In this document: positions 1-12,572 of the stretch, piece by piece | Layout: each line of letters begins with the position of its first letter | How positions within the stretch are numbered: position 1 is the stretch's first letter | Assembly (NCBI RefSeq): GCF_000283155.1 | Contig: NW_004454175.1 | Span: forward strand, 6,104,124 to 6,168,123 | Length of the DNA: 64,000 nt | Direction: 5' to 3' | Source of the DNA: Ceratotherium simum simum | Taxonomy: Eukaryota; Chordata; Mammalia; Perissodactyla; Rhinocerotidae | The notes under the pieces: generated by a model | Seen by the model: the letters and a program-made list of their open reading frames with translations, nothing else | Told to the model about the DNA's origin: nothing | The model's database searches: none | Program-made: the position numbers and the translations under genes

Positions 1-1079
1 ATGTCTAAATCAATGCTTCATCGCTTTGTTATAAAAACTGTGAACACAGACTATCTAGAATTGCTGCCTCATCTAATTTGTTTGCAGGTAACTTTTTTTT
101 TTAACTGCCTACATCTGTTGTCCCAGGAAAATTGTTGTCTGATAAAAGCAGCTCTCCACCTGCTTTTTCTAAAGTAAGAGATATAAACACATCTGGGTTT
201 TTATCTTCTAAACAATCTCTTGCTTATGGTCCTAATTAGCCTAGTCATTTACTTTTATTTGTTGCCATCCTATTTGAACATTTTACTGCCATTTGAATGT
301 TTTCTGAAACTTGCTGCTTATTGTCTTTCTCCATTCCAATATGTAATTTTTCCTTAATTTGGCTTGTTTACATAGCTTTCTTCCTCTTTCACAATTTCTT
401 CATAAATGGATATTTTTAAAGGACTTCCATATGTCTCTATAACTAGCCTAAGATCTTTGTTAGGCATTTATTTGTGTGAACTGCTGTCTTTTTCTTTCTT
501 TTAATTTCCTTAGATAAATCCACCTTAATTGTGTTCTATTTTTTTTTTGAAGAGCTTATGATGAAATTGAGTAAAATCTTTACGTTTGCAGTTAGTCAGC
601 CACTTGCTGGGTACCCCTCACATACATGACATTGTGCTAGGCTGTGGGATGGAAAAATCAGGCAGAAGGAAGACCGTGAAAATAGAATGGATTACAAGAG
701 TCCTTAAATTCAGGGAAAATTAGAGTGTAACAGGGTAGATCGGATGTATAAAAAATAAGAATTCGAAAAGAAATATGTAAATATAGTAACCAAGTATAAA
801 TGGACTCTTTATGAATTCTGAGGGAATAAGCAGTGATGAGGTGGCGACATAAGGAAGGTTCTTGGGAGTGATGGACTTTACTCAGGGAAGTGTTTAGGAT
901 GTCAGTAGTCCAGCTGGTGGTGGCAGGATTCCAGTGGGAGGAAATGGCACAGAGGTAGAAATGAACAACTCATTCAGACGATATCTAATTTGTTGTTGGC
1001 TGGATGAGAGAATCAGAGTCAGTGCAAAATGAGTGCCAGGGGCAAGTTGGTGAGAATAGAAGGAAAGAGGGGTGTTGAT
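1..1079. other. Intergenic, nothing recognised
   Basis: AT-rich DNA. About 590-900 has the look of an old degraded interspersed repeat but could not be classified. No exon-like open frames. Confidence 0.5.
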
Positions 1080-1450
1080 CCTTTTTAATTTGTGGGAACT
1101 CTTCACATAATTTAGATTCTGATCTTTGTCAGTTATGTGTGCTGCAAATATTTCCCTCCAGTTTCTATCTAGCTTGTCTTCTATCTTTTTTAAAAGATGA
1201 CTTGATGAGCACAAGTTCTTAATTTTAGAGTAGTCAAATTTATCAATCTTCTCCTTTATTATTAGCACTTCTGTTTCTTGTTTAAGAAATCCTTCTCTAC
1301 TTTGAGGTTAGAAAGATATTCACCTGTATTTTCTTCTAGAAGTTTTCATGTTTAGCTCTTGATATTTACATTCTTAATCTATCTGTAGTCAATGTCAGTG
1401 ATCCGCATTTTTTCCTAGCTCAATTGATTCAGTTATCTCTCGTTTCCACA
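1080..1450 (-). mobile_element. L1 ORF2 3'-end fragment, decayed
   Basis: On the minus strand the translation includes KIDKFDYSKIKNL and NWREIFAAHITDKDQNLN, which correspond to the C-terminal part of L1 ORF2. The frame is interrupted, and the 894-1268 open frame is only part of this relic. An old L1M-type copy truncated at both ends. Confidence 0.8.
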
Positions 1451-1479
1451 GTAACCTACCGTAGCCCCTCTAACATTTA

Positions 1480-4400
1480 CTAAAAGTTGCAAAAGTCTGT
1501 TTCAGGTTCTCTGCTCTGTTCCTCTGGCCAATTAAAAAGGAACTTCCCTGACCACTGACACTGTTAAATGCTGCCTTAATTATGATAACTATAATGTATT
1601 GTTATATTTGAAACAATATTAAATCTATAGGTCAATTTGCATATGGTAGGTAGGTAGACTGATGGATTAGTGTTGAATGGACCAATGATGATAGTTTTTA
1701 CTAACCCAGGATTATGATTAATCTAATTCTACACACTTGAGGTCCAAAGGTTGCTGTGGATGGGTAGTAAATAGGATGATACTGAGTGCATTTTTGTTAA
1801 CGTATTTTTTTGTCAGGTCATATTTTAGATTATATAATGAATGACATTGAGGAAAACAAAGTTAACACAAGAAATCTGTACCAGCCAAATCAAAATTAGA
1901 CAATTCAACTATTAGTCTGAATAAACCACACTTATGAGAAAAACCTGTTACCTCTCTTATGGCTCACATTTTTTGAGGGCATGGACTGTGTACACCCAAA
2001 ACCTAAAATAATGTCTGACAAAGAGCAACAACTCGATAAATATTTGAGGTGTGAATGAATAAACAAATGAATGATTAAATGGTAGAGAGCATCATGGACA
2101 AAGTATATATTTTAAATTTGAATCTTTAATTCAAACAGTTTTATAGACTAAAATTCTTCAGTTAGGAAAAATGTTTGCATTTACAATTCCACGCAGCTAA
2201 TCAGATTATATTCCTTCTGCCTTGCCATGCAGTTGTGTTAACAGTCACAGCATTTATCAGCCGTCCAGTGGAATGGACTCACCGTGCTGGATACTGGGAG
2301 GAGCTGTGAAGGGAGACACAGGAGTCAAGCAGTCATGGCCCCTGCTGTTCTAGTTTTCATTCAAGCTGAGACTACAAAATGAAGCAAAGAGAAAATGTCA
2401 GAATGCTTAGAGTAATAAGCATAAATTAACTCTGCGCAAACGGTATGCATTGGTGCTGAGAAATGGAGGCAGAGCAGCAGGCGCCCTTTGGAAGATGAGA
2501 AGCAGCGGAGCTCCTGTAAGAGCTTTCTTTTCCTGTGGAAGGGTTCACTGCAACTTATTGTTTGTCAGACTGTGGTCACAGACCATTGGTGAATGATGAT
2601 TAACACTTATTTAAATAGAAAATACGTATATTATCTATAATTATCTATATAGATAAGTAGATATATATCTTCAATTTTATCTATAATTTATACAGATTTA
2701 TTTATTATCTATATATAAATAGAATAGAATAGTTTCATAAAGTGCAAAATAGAGTACATGCACGGCACATAGTAAAAATAGGAAATAAGTGTCAGTTTGT
2801 TAATTTCAGTACTTTATATGGTTTTACATGTGCAGGTGTGTGCTGGCCCATAATACAAACTAAATTTCTTACTGTGGAATGATCCAACTTATTTGAAAGC
2901 ACTGCTTTCAAATTGAGCTACAAAAGGGTCTTGTAGCCAGCTGAAAATGTTGGTACAAGAACCACCACCCTTTCTGTCCTGTACACACACAGTGATAATT
3001 CCTCAAGGCCAGGCTCTGGTCACTCTGAGAGGCTCATATTTTGTTGCCTTGTCTTTTCAAATTTGCAGCCAGGCAGCAAACTTTGTTTAAAATAACTTCC
3101 CCCATTTCTTATAACTTCTTGCAAGGCTGGGAATTCTGGTGGCAGCTTCCCAGATATTTATAGCTGTGCCCTCAGTTTAGAAGTTGTCCCATCTTTCAAA
3201 TCTTTGTTCTGCCTACTCAACTTAGAGCAACCCTCTTTGGCATAATGTGGGGATCCGGTTGCCCCTGCCTGTTCTATCATTCCTGGTGCAGCAGAGCAAT
3301 GTCAAGATGAACCTCTAGACACGAGTGAATCTCACACTGTAATTTCCAAAAAGTGCATGGTTTATTTTAACTATATTATGTAGAAGGAGTTTATATTCAT
3401 TTAATGTAGTACACAGGCAATTATAGCATCCTCTAAGAGTAAATCTGTAATTATTCTGTAACAACTGCTTTGCATCATTTCTTTTCTAGATAAGCGTTGT
3501 AAGTTTTTGAAACTGAGAAAATAACATTTGAACTAATAAAGTATAAATTGTTAGCACTTTTCCTCTAATGCTCATTTGTCAAAAGTTCTTGAAACCATGA
3601 AAAATGAATCTCTGAAGAAACAGGATAAATGGATTCTATCTATGGAGACCAGTTGTGTTAGTTTTTTGTTCTGTTTTTTAGTATCATTTGGTTTAGTGAG
3701 AGCAAGACAATCCAAGAACCAAGATAAGGTCAGTTTTACAGATCAATCCTGAATACATCAAATGAGCACACAGTTAGCAGGTATCTGCCAAACGAAGAAC
3801 AACCTAGACAAGAATCAAAGTTAGAACACAGAGCCAACAGAAGGTAGTAGGCCAACAGGTTAGAGACAGATGCCCAATTTTTGTCATTGTCAAGTATCTC
3901 CTAACTTAATGAAAAGTCTATGTACCACTGGATTTCACATGCTCCCATGTGAGCAGAGAAACTGCACCTGTAGGTAACAAGCAGAACATGGAGCTGCAAT
4001 TATGTCCGTTATCTATTACAGATGACAGTGCTAGAAGTAAATAGTACAAGGAATATGGCTCTTCACTAAGGCTAATCTACTTGAGTAACTAGAATGTGCT
4101 TTTCAATTTTATCATTTATTTTTCCTAGAAAGAGAGGAGGGAAATCAGGAGGCTTTGAAAATGATGTTAAATTTGTTTTGACCAAGCCAAATGGATTCAC
4201 TGCACTGAAAGGTCAGTTTTTGAGGTTCAAAACAGAGACATCTTCCTAGGCATACATTCCATCAACACAAGACTGGTCCTGTCCTTTCCTTTGGTGGGTG
4301 AAGCATATAAACATTCATAGCAGAAGGCATTTCATAATTCTTTTTTGTTGTTTTCCATGCTCATCAGACGTTTCATCATACTGTAATTTTCAGAGAGAGC

Positions 4401-7314
4401 GGCCCACGGCAGTCCTCCAGATTGCCCCTGGGATGGTCTCAACATACCAATGTTTACAACTATATCTACCCTTTTATTTCTGGAATAATATAACTTATTG
4501 GTGATCTCTCAAAGGACACATCCTCAGAGACTTTTATTCTGTTAAGATATACTATGGATCCCTCTGAATTTGAGAAGTGTGGGTTGCCTAATAAAAACCG
4601 TGAATTTAATTCTTCTCCACAAAATGAGGTAGGTTTAGTAAATTAATTATTGGTACTAAATCTATGAATGCTTAAAAGAAGACAGCCTTCCCTATGAGTA
4701 GCTTGTTGGTTTTGCAGAGTCATCTTCTGTTACTATGTAGAGATTATTGTGGAGTTAAGAATTAAAATTATATAACTTTATAAAATATGCCTGATCTCCC
4801 TAATTTATTCTACCTGGGCCTTTTTCTTTGAAGGCTTCAAACTCCATGATGAGTTTTTAGAGGAAACATAGACTATCCTAATTCTGGATTTACCATCCTA
4901 GGTGCCTAAAGAGGTAAAGAAATGTAATACTTGACATGAAAGAATTCGTCTGGTGTTGCCGTCAACAGTGGAGAACACCAAGACCCCTGCACTCAAAATT
5001 TGTAGGGGAAATGAGCGGTGCCTACCAGTGGAGTTCTATAAATAAATTAACAACTAACAGGGAGGTTGCTTCATGTTAATTAAGAGCCACTCAAGAATGG
5101 GTTCTTGACTTTCTGTAGAATGTTGTAAATCTTCCCATTTTAGAGTGCAGGATTTTTATTTTTAAAGAAAACACACATCTGTGTTTATACCAGATGGTAT
5201 GTAGACATTTCCTATTATTATTCATTCTTCTGTCCATTGCTACAGATGTTATAAGTATCTTCTACACTGCTCCCCCCTCTCAAGGCTAAAAATGGAACCT
5301 AGCATTAAACATAACAGTAAAAGAAGAGAGAAAAACTGAAATGAAAACCAGGTGCATAATTAGATTAATCTTGTCCTTCTACCACTTGATCACCTCAACA
5401 AAACAGCACTTGCAGTGTTGCCAAAGCTACATTTTTTTTCCTTGCATAGATAGCTCTGGAAGGTAAATGGACTCTTCCTTCCATAAATAGTATCAAATGT
5501 ATACAGAATTGCCCTTAGGTTAAATATCCTAGTAGAAGACCTCTGGTCTGTATGTGTGGTTCTGATTTAATTCTCTTTATAACTTAAGAGCTGTACTAAC
5601 CATGTAATGAACAAACATTTGACTCATATTTTCTGAAGCCACACCATGTAATGTTTAATTTAACAACATTATTTGGAGTCAAGTCAAATCGTACAAATTC
5701 TGTTACCACAGAATACACTGGCAATATGCTACCTAGAGATAAGCTTTAACAGAAGGACCTAGTATTGATCTAGCTACACAATGGTTCTAATCAGGACATG
5801 TTGAGGCCTTACCTGGTAGCATTCCCCAGCTCCTTCACCATCCTCTTCTCTCTGGGGATAAAGGTGAGAATGGAGAGTATGCCATGTCCTTAACCCCAGT
5901 GATTCACTGAACAATATTTATTGAGGGTCTACCATACACAGAGTTCCTCCTAAGAACTTTAATATCTTGACGATTTCACTGGCAGCATCATTTTCTTTCC
6001 ATAACTTCAAGACTTTGGAGAACTTTAAAAAAACTCTCATTGCCAAAAAATTGAAGACCTCAGACCTGAGATGAGATCTTAGTCCATTCTCCACAGTCTT
6101 TTTTAATAAGGAGACAAGAGACTCAATTTTATCTCTAGTTAGTAGGACTAGACCTGGAGTACCAACTACATTTTAAAGATTTCTGAGGAAGATAGAAGCA
6201 AAGTATAATTTTGTTAAACTGAACTTTCGTCTACTGGGCCAGTGAAAAAGATACAGATTTACTTTAAAATGGTTTTATGTAACTAACTTTTCTAAGGTTT
6301 ACTCTCAGAGGAGGAAAGGCAAATGACACTGCATAAGATCACAGAATAAAGGACTCGTGTCATTGGGGTACTGTTCTTGGAAAATTAATAGGTTCCAAAA
6401 TCAAGCAAGATGATTAACACTGGCTTTCATTTGATCTATAAACCACAATGACAGGCACAGCATGCCCCTGACTTTGCCTGGCATTGTGATTTAATGAACA
6501 GAGAAAGCTCACAAGAAGACTATGAAGGAAAATAACCTTCTGTTTTGGGTGAGAAACTTCTGGAATGATATACCCACCTTCTGATTTCTAAATCTTGATC
6601 AGGAGGGTTCTGTGTATGGGGGATATTTTCTTTACCAAGATAGCAGAGTAAAAGGTGTTAGTTTTTTAAACACAGAAGGAAAGTGAATGACAGTTTCATA
6701 TTTTCTAAAGGAAATGTCATTTACAAAGATATAAATAATAATTCTGAGGAGAGTAGGGGAAAGCGGATGTGCTAATCATGGATGTACTTTTATAACAAAA
6801 TCACCGTGAAATTTTGGTTAAGTAAAATCAGTTTTGGAGACCGTAATGCTTGCTGAGTTAGAAGATGGTTGAGGCCACAGAATACATTGGTTTGAGTGAA
6901 TGTACCAGCCATGCTCTATCAGGTCTCAGTGGTCTCAACTGGGGTTAAAAGACCACTATGTGGATGAGAAAGACAGAATATCCAAACACCTACGTAAAAG
7001 GTTGAAGCCACTGTGGAAACCTGGAGCTGTCAAAAAACCAAACTGGAGTTACCCCCACTGCTTTTCTTAAAACTCTTGCCCTAGTTGTTGCTTATCAGAG
7101 CTCAGAACTCTGCTCCAAGGTGGTCTACATCCATCAAGTCACCTGAACTTTCATGTCCACCTCTCGCTCTGGCTCCCGTAATGGGCCCCCACCCCTATTC
7201 TGCTTCCTGGGCACTTCAGTCTGAGCCTGATCCAAGGACGCTTACACGCCCTGCCTAATTTTGCTTCCAGAGATTTCTTCAGAGATCATAGTTTCTTCCC
7301 TGCCTTGCCTCACA
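1480..7314. other. Intergenic, mostly unannotated
   Basis: No gene or clear young element is seen. There is an AT-rich simple stretch built on TATCTATA at about 2630-2725. Short L2/MIR-like scraps may lie near 1990-2075, 2240-2420 and 5895-5960. The open frame at 4298-4504 has no features of a protein-coding gene. Confidence 0.45.
2630..2725. repeat. AT-rich simple repeat (TATCTATA-like)
   Basis: Degenerate runs of ATCTATA / TATAGATA units, partly self-complementary. Confidence 0.7.
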
Positions 7315-7330
7315 CTCCAGGGTATTTCTT

Positions 7331-7571
7331 TTCTTTTTTTTTTTGTGAGGAAGACCAGCCCTGAGCTAACATCCAATGCCAATCCTCCTCTTTTTGCCGA
7401 GGAAGACCGGCCCTGGGCTAACATCCGTGCCCATCTTCCTCCACTCTATATGGGATGCCGCCAAAGCATGGCTTGCCAAGCCGTGTGTGGGTGCGTGCCC
7501 GGGATCTGAACCCCGGGCCGGGCTGCCGCAGCGGAGCACGCACACTTAACCGCTATGCATCTGGGCGCCCC
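7331..7571 (-). mobile_element. ERE SINE (short-body type)
   Basis: A perissodactyl tRNA-derived SINE on the minus strand: poly(T) at the left (its A-tail), two GAGGAAGACC..GCCCTG..CTAACATC units, and the tRNA-like head with the B-box-like GGATCTGAACC part at the right. It is flanked by a perfect 16-bp target-site duplication CTCCAGGGTATTTCTT at 7315-7330 and 7572-7587, so the insertion is fairly recent. Confidence 0.92.
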
Positions 7572-7679
7572 CTCCAGGGTATTTCTTAAATCAAAACAAA
7601 TGGAAATATGTTCTACATTTTCACAAAGAAATGCTTTATCCTTTGATTGGATATTCACATCTGCCCAGTGGCTGGTCTT

Positions 7680-8430
7680 AGTGTTTTTGTATTTTCTTTC
7701 ATTCACTCATTTTTCTCCACATTTATTGAGCACCTGCTATATGTTCCTGGCCTCATCTCAGAGTTAAAGATATAGTCCTCGTTCCCCTGCAGGACTTAAC
7801 CTGGTGAGGAGAACAGCCAGTTATAGATTATGGTATGGAGGGTGGCAAGTGCTTTGACGGTTGTAAACATAGGGGCTACTGGGCCACTTGAACCAGCCTG
7901 CCTGATTAGTTTGGCTGCCTGATCACAAAATCACTGGGCTGAAAGGTCACACAGTACTCTTTTTCATAAGCAAACTTTATCCCAAAATCTCTTGGGATTA
8001 TTCATTCAAAGAATATTTATTGAGTATCTACAATGAGCCAGGCACTGTTCTAAGTGCTATACTGTTAGTATGGAATGGAACAGAGGAAGATTCCTGCCCT
8101 CATGGAGCTTACATTCTGCAGGAGCCCAAACTCCACTAGATAAACATGAATAGGTAAACTATAGAACAGGGAAGATAGTGGTATGTGCTAAAGAGAAAAA
8201 TAAAGCAGGGAAGAAGGATACGAAATACAGAGGGAGGTCAATATATTAGGATGACTAGAGAAGGGCCCCCTGAGAAAGTGTCTTCTGCATAATGATCTGA
8301 AGGATGTGATAGAGTGAGTCATGATGCTGTCTGAGGGAAAAGCATTCTAGACAAAGGGAACAGCAAATACAAAAGGCCCTGTGGCAGGGAAGTGCCTAGG
8401 ATGTCTAAAAACAGTAAGGAGGCCGTTGTG
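7680..8430 (-). mobile_element. L2 3'-end relics
   Basis: The region reads as the complement of the L2 3' end: ATTTATTGAGTATCTAC, GCCAGGCACTGTTCTAAG, CCTGCCCTCATGGAGCTTAC, and then GGGAACAGCAAATAC before GGCCCTGTGGCAGG. 7990-8430 is clear; 7680-7860 is a poorer, separate copy. Confidence 0.75.
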
Positions 8431-10714
8431 GCTCAAGATCAGTGAAGAGCTTGGTGAGAAATCACTCTCCTTTTAAAGAAGAGAAGATGAGCTACCTTCC
8501 CGACCGGGTTTCAGGACTCTATGAGAAGACATGGCGTTTGGAGAAGGAAGTAGTGATGCTGTGATCAGGGAAAGCAGCGTGGGAGGGCAAAGCCATGTCT
8601 CCCAGGCCTAGAGTCAGCCATATAACCGTCATCCTCACTCCTTGCTCTTGGTATAGCGTTTGATGTACACAACTCTTCCAGGGAAGATGAATGGAGGCAG
8701 TAATCTTAACAGACAGCAACAGGCATAGTTAAGGAAAGGTACAAAAGTGATTGTGCATCCTGAGTATTTAGTTTTCCCCCATGTTTTCTTCCCCCCAAGT
8801 CCTTTCTCAGCCTGACATCATCTTGCACAGAAAGTCACCATTGAATTTCAATGGAACAACTTTCTACAAGACCTACACCAATTATAGTGAAGAATTGAGT
8901 CTCCAGAGATCTTTCAACCCCAACTTGGCTCCCCATCTAGGAAAACTTATAGAGAAACACCAATGAAATGATCTGGTCTCAGAAAATTCAAAACCAAATA
9001 CACACACACATACAAAGAAACAAGTCAAAATTCTCAACAAAACAAAAAACAGCACCTTCATGCCTGCTTCTGAGGCAGTGCTTCGTAAACTTTCATCAAT
9101 TATGGATCCCTTGGGGAATCTGATGAAAGATATGGAATCTGTCTCAGGAAAATGCATATGGTTTCAATTTCAAGGGGTTTATAAACCCCATGAAGCCCAT
9201 CAATGGAGGGCTCCATAGACTTGGGATTCAGAATATCTGCTTCGAAAGAAAAAATCCTTTCTTTTACAAAAACCATCTCTCATATTTAGATTCACTAATG
9301 TTCTTAAAACTTCAGAGTTACAGCTCTACCATCTTCATTTACTATAAACACACTATAGTTTACAATTCAGTGATCAGAATCTAATCTCCTCTTGACATCA
9401 GTGCAGACAGGAGGCTGGAGCCGGGGAAAGGCGCTAGCGACAGAATTCAGTATCAGGAGAGGGTTCATCCAGTTCAGACCATCTGCCACTAGAGATGCCA
9501 CCATCAAACAGCTGCAGGAGGCACCCTCCGGGCACAGGCTCCATGAGCCCTTGGCAGCATTTCTGTGACCCTGCTAGGAGCCCTGGTCCCAGGAGAAATA
9601 CCGAATTATGCAAACAGATTTAGCAGTCGTGGAAAGAAGCTTCTTTTCCTTCTTCGTATCAGTGGGTGTTCCTCTGTCCATTTATTCACTGCACTCACTT
9701 GGAATGGCGTCTAGAATCTCTTTGTAAGCGTTAAGCTCTGTGCCAGCATGTAAAGGAGGATATTCAGGAGAGAGAAAGAGACATATTCTGCCTGCTGATA
9801 TTTTTCTCATCTGTGTACCTGCTAACCTACCAACAGCCCTATGAATTTGCACATAAACACTGAGATTAAAAAAAAAAAAAAAACCTATAAAATGATACAT
9901 CTTTACTGCTGGGAAATGGTCCAGGAGAAGGAAGAGTTTAAGCATGCATATATGCATTGCTTTTTGTTTTTGTAGGAAAAAAAAGAGGTGCTGATACCCT
10001 TATTTTAATAAAGTGCAAAATGTTTCTCCCACTCTTTTCCTGTGCCCACACACCCTCTTTTCTAGCCGCATCAGTTTCTGAACTTGTTCTCAGCAAAGGA
10101 GTTCGCTAGGAAGGAAATGATAATTTGTTTAGGATGATTGAAGTCAACACTGCTTTACCAAAGCAGTATCCATAGCCCTTATTTGTTAATATGTGACACA
10201 TTTGTAATCCATGGTATTGGGGGCGTGGGGACAATTTTTGTTTTTACAAACATGTCCCCAGTGCCTTATGGGAGTGAACTGTGTCACCATCAGGGAGGTG
10301 GGGCAGCCCCCTGAGCATCAAAGACTAGGCTCTTAGGCACAAAGAGCCTCTCCTCTGATTGGGATCCCGGGTTCAGCCTGTTTGACAAGTGCTCTGTCAG
10401 AGGCAGAAGAGAAGGGGGCACTTCTGAAGAGGACACCAATGCTCCAGTTCCTTCCATACTCTCCAGCTCTATGGAGATTCTTCTTGTGTTTAATGAGGGC
10501 AACCCCAATCAGGGATTCTTAGCACACTATAGAAAAATACAGCAGCCACGGAGACCAGGAAAGGAACTTGCTGAGTTTCTCACGGGGCATACCTAGAGGG
10601 TCTGGAGTTGCTGCAGACCCCTGTAAGGTGTGTGCATGTACTGTACCTAGGGACGGGGTGAAAGTGTGCAGACATTGTGGATTATACAGTCAGCCCCTCC
10701 CCACAGAATGATCA
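8431..10714. other. Intergenic, little recognised
   Basis: About 9075-9235 (GGAATCTGATGAAAG, TTCAAGGGGTTTATAAACCC) resembles an old interspersed element of uncertain class. An A-run lies near 9868-9884. No gene evidence. Confidence 0.4.
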
Positions 10715-10722
10715 TGCTAGAG

Positions 10723-10917
10723 CAGTGGTTCTCAACTGGGGGCGATGTCTGGAGACAGTTTTGATTAGCATGACTGAGAGGGGGTGATACTGGCATCTAG
10801 TGAGCAGAGGCCAGGCATCCTGCTAAACATCCTACAATGCACAGGACAGCTCCACCCCCTCGCCAACAAAGACTCATCCACCCAACATGTCAATAGTGCC
10901 AAGGTTGAGAAACCCTG
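10723..10917 (+). mobile_element. MER20 (hAT-Charlie DNA transposon)
   Basis: It begins CAGTGGTTCTCAACTGGGGG and ends GTTGAGAAACCCTG, which are MER20 termini. The internal text GGCATCTAGTGAGCAGAGGC and GCTAAACATCCTACAATGC also fits. An 8-bp duplication TGCTAGAG flanks it exactly (10715-10722 and 10918-10925), as expected for a hAT element. Confidence 0.93.
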
Positions 10918-10925
10918 TGCTAGAG

Positions 10926-11461
10926 GGAATGAGGGCGTGGAAGTTTAGGAGATGGGAGAAGCGGAATGTGTGGGAGCTGAATACAGCAGAGGACCCCAGA
11001 GGTGGTGGCAGTTTGGCCTTTTCAATCAAACATCAAAGGCTTTGAAGATTTCAAAATAGGCTGGGATATTTTTGACTGAATATTTCATTTCAGTGTCCAA
11101 TTGCTGGTAAAAATTGGAGTATTCCCCTACGGCTGCTGGAATTAACCACTTGGCCCTCTAGGTAGGTCTTTCATTTCCTATGTGTAGCGTGTATGTAAAG
11201 AGAAGGGCAACAAACACAAACATCTGGAAGGAGGCAGTGTGTAAGCTGTAAATGAAGAAAACCTAGCTCCTTTGTGCCACAGACAACGCTGATAAAAATG
11301 GTTACACATCCCTTCGTGTCCAACACATTATCGACAACCGTGGGCTTAAGATAAATAAGCTGTCTCCCGCCCCTCAAGACTGCAGCACTGGACCTGAAAA
11401 ACTTCCTCTAAAGGATTTCTCAGGAATGACTTTTCCAAGGATAGGCCCAGGTCCATGTAAG
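10926..11461. other. Intergenic, nothing recognised
   Basis: No repeat or exon-like signal that I can name. Confidence 0.4.
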
Positions 11462-11730
11462 GAGCTCCGTCCTCCATCAATGGACACTTAGGTTGTTTCC
11501 TTCCCTTGGCTATTGTGAGTAATGCTGCAATGAACAAGAGAGTGCAGATATCTCTTCAAGTGATTTCATCTCCTTCACATATATGCCCAGAAGTGGGATT
11601 GCTGGCTCATACGGTAGTTCTGTTTTTAATTTTTTCAGGAAGCTCCATACTGTTTTCTATAATGGTTGTACCAATTTACATTGCCACCAACAGTGTATAG
11701 GACTCCCTTTTCTCCACATCCTCACCAACA
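11462..11730 (-). mobile_element. L1 5' segment, inverted (twin priming)
   Basis: This is the complement of the L1 ORF2/3' junction: it runs from the complement of the AAGTGTCCATTGATGGA region to CTCCACATCCTCACCAACA. It abuts a sense-orientation segment whose L1 sequence begins almost exactly where this one ends, the signature of a 5' inversion during one insertion event. Confidence 0.8.
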
Positions 11731-12572
11731 ATGTGGGGTGTGTGTATATATACATATATAATACACACACAATTGAATATTATTCACTCTTTAAAAAGCA
11801 GGAAATTATGCCATTTTGACAACATGGATAAACCTGGAGGATATCATGCTAAGTGAAATGAGCCAGACACAGAAAGACAAATACTGCATGATCTCTCTTA
11901 TACGTGGAATCTAAAAAAGTCAAACTCATAGAAACAAAGAGTGGTTACTGTGGGGTGGGGGAAAAGGGAAGATGTTGATCAAAGGTACAAAATTTGGTTA
12001 TAAGATGAATAAGTTCTGGAGCCCTAAGGTACAGTGTGGTGACCACAGCTGATAATAATGTATTGTATAGTTGAAATTTGCTAAGAGAGTACATCTTAAG
12101 TGTTTCCATAACCAAAAAAATAGTAACTATTTTTAATTAGCTTGATTGTAATAATCATTGCACAATGTATATGTATATCAAAACATCACATTGTACACAT
12201 GAAATATATACTTTTTTTTTTTTTTTTGGTGACGAAGATCAGCCCCGAGCTAACATCCATGCCAATCCTCCTCTTTTTGCTGAGGGAGACCGGCCCTGAG
12301 CTAACATCTATTGCCAATCCTCCTACTTTTTCTCCCCACAGCTCCAGTAGATAGTTGTATGTTGTAGTTGCACACCCTCCTAGTTGCTGTATGTGGGATG
12401 CCATCTCAGCATGGCTGGAGATGCAGTGCGTCAGTGTGCGCCTGGGATCCAAACTTGGGCCACCAGTAGTGGAGCGCGCGCACTTAACCGCCAGGCCATG
12501 GGGCCAGCCCCGATATATATAATTTTTATTTGTCAATCATACTTCAATAAAGCTGGAAAAAATAAAAGATAA
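11731..12572 (+). mobile_element. L1 3' segment in sense orientation, carrying an ERE
   Basis: It starts ATGTGG..TATATATACAT, continues GAATATTATTCACTC, CATGGATAAACCTGGAGGAT and AAGTGAAATGAGCCAGACAC, and ends TCAATAAAGCTGGAAAAAAT, the L1 3' end with an A-rich tail. It is interrupted at about 12211-12513 by an ERE. With the inverted piece at 11462-11730 it forms one 5'-inverted L1 copy. Confidence 0.85.
12211..12513 (-). mobile_element. ERE SINE (long-body type) nested in L1
   Basis: It starts with poly(T), followed by two GAGG/GAGC..CTAACATC units. Next comes the middle block with CCAGTAGATAGTTGTATG and GTTGCTGTATGTGGGATG, and then the tRNA-like head ending CCATGGGGCCAGCCCC. The L1 3' end resumes directly after it. 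The flanks share only an ATATATA-type duplication, so its exact borders are uncertain by a few bases. Confidence 0.9.

Noticed and set aside
894..1268. 124-codon minus-strand frame
   Set aside because: It contains the L1 ORF2 C-terminal text (NWREIFAAHITDKDQ), so it is a decayed L1 and not a host gene.
7500..7571. tRNA-gene-like sequence in the ERE heads
   Set aside because: The boxes belong to SINE heads with flanking duplications and lack a complete tRNA fold, so they are not tRNA genes.
12186..12536. 116-codon minus-strand frame
   Set aside because: It is the translation of an ERE SINE inside an L1 3' end.
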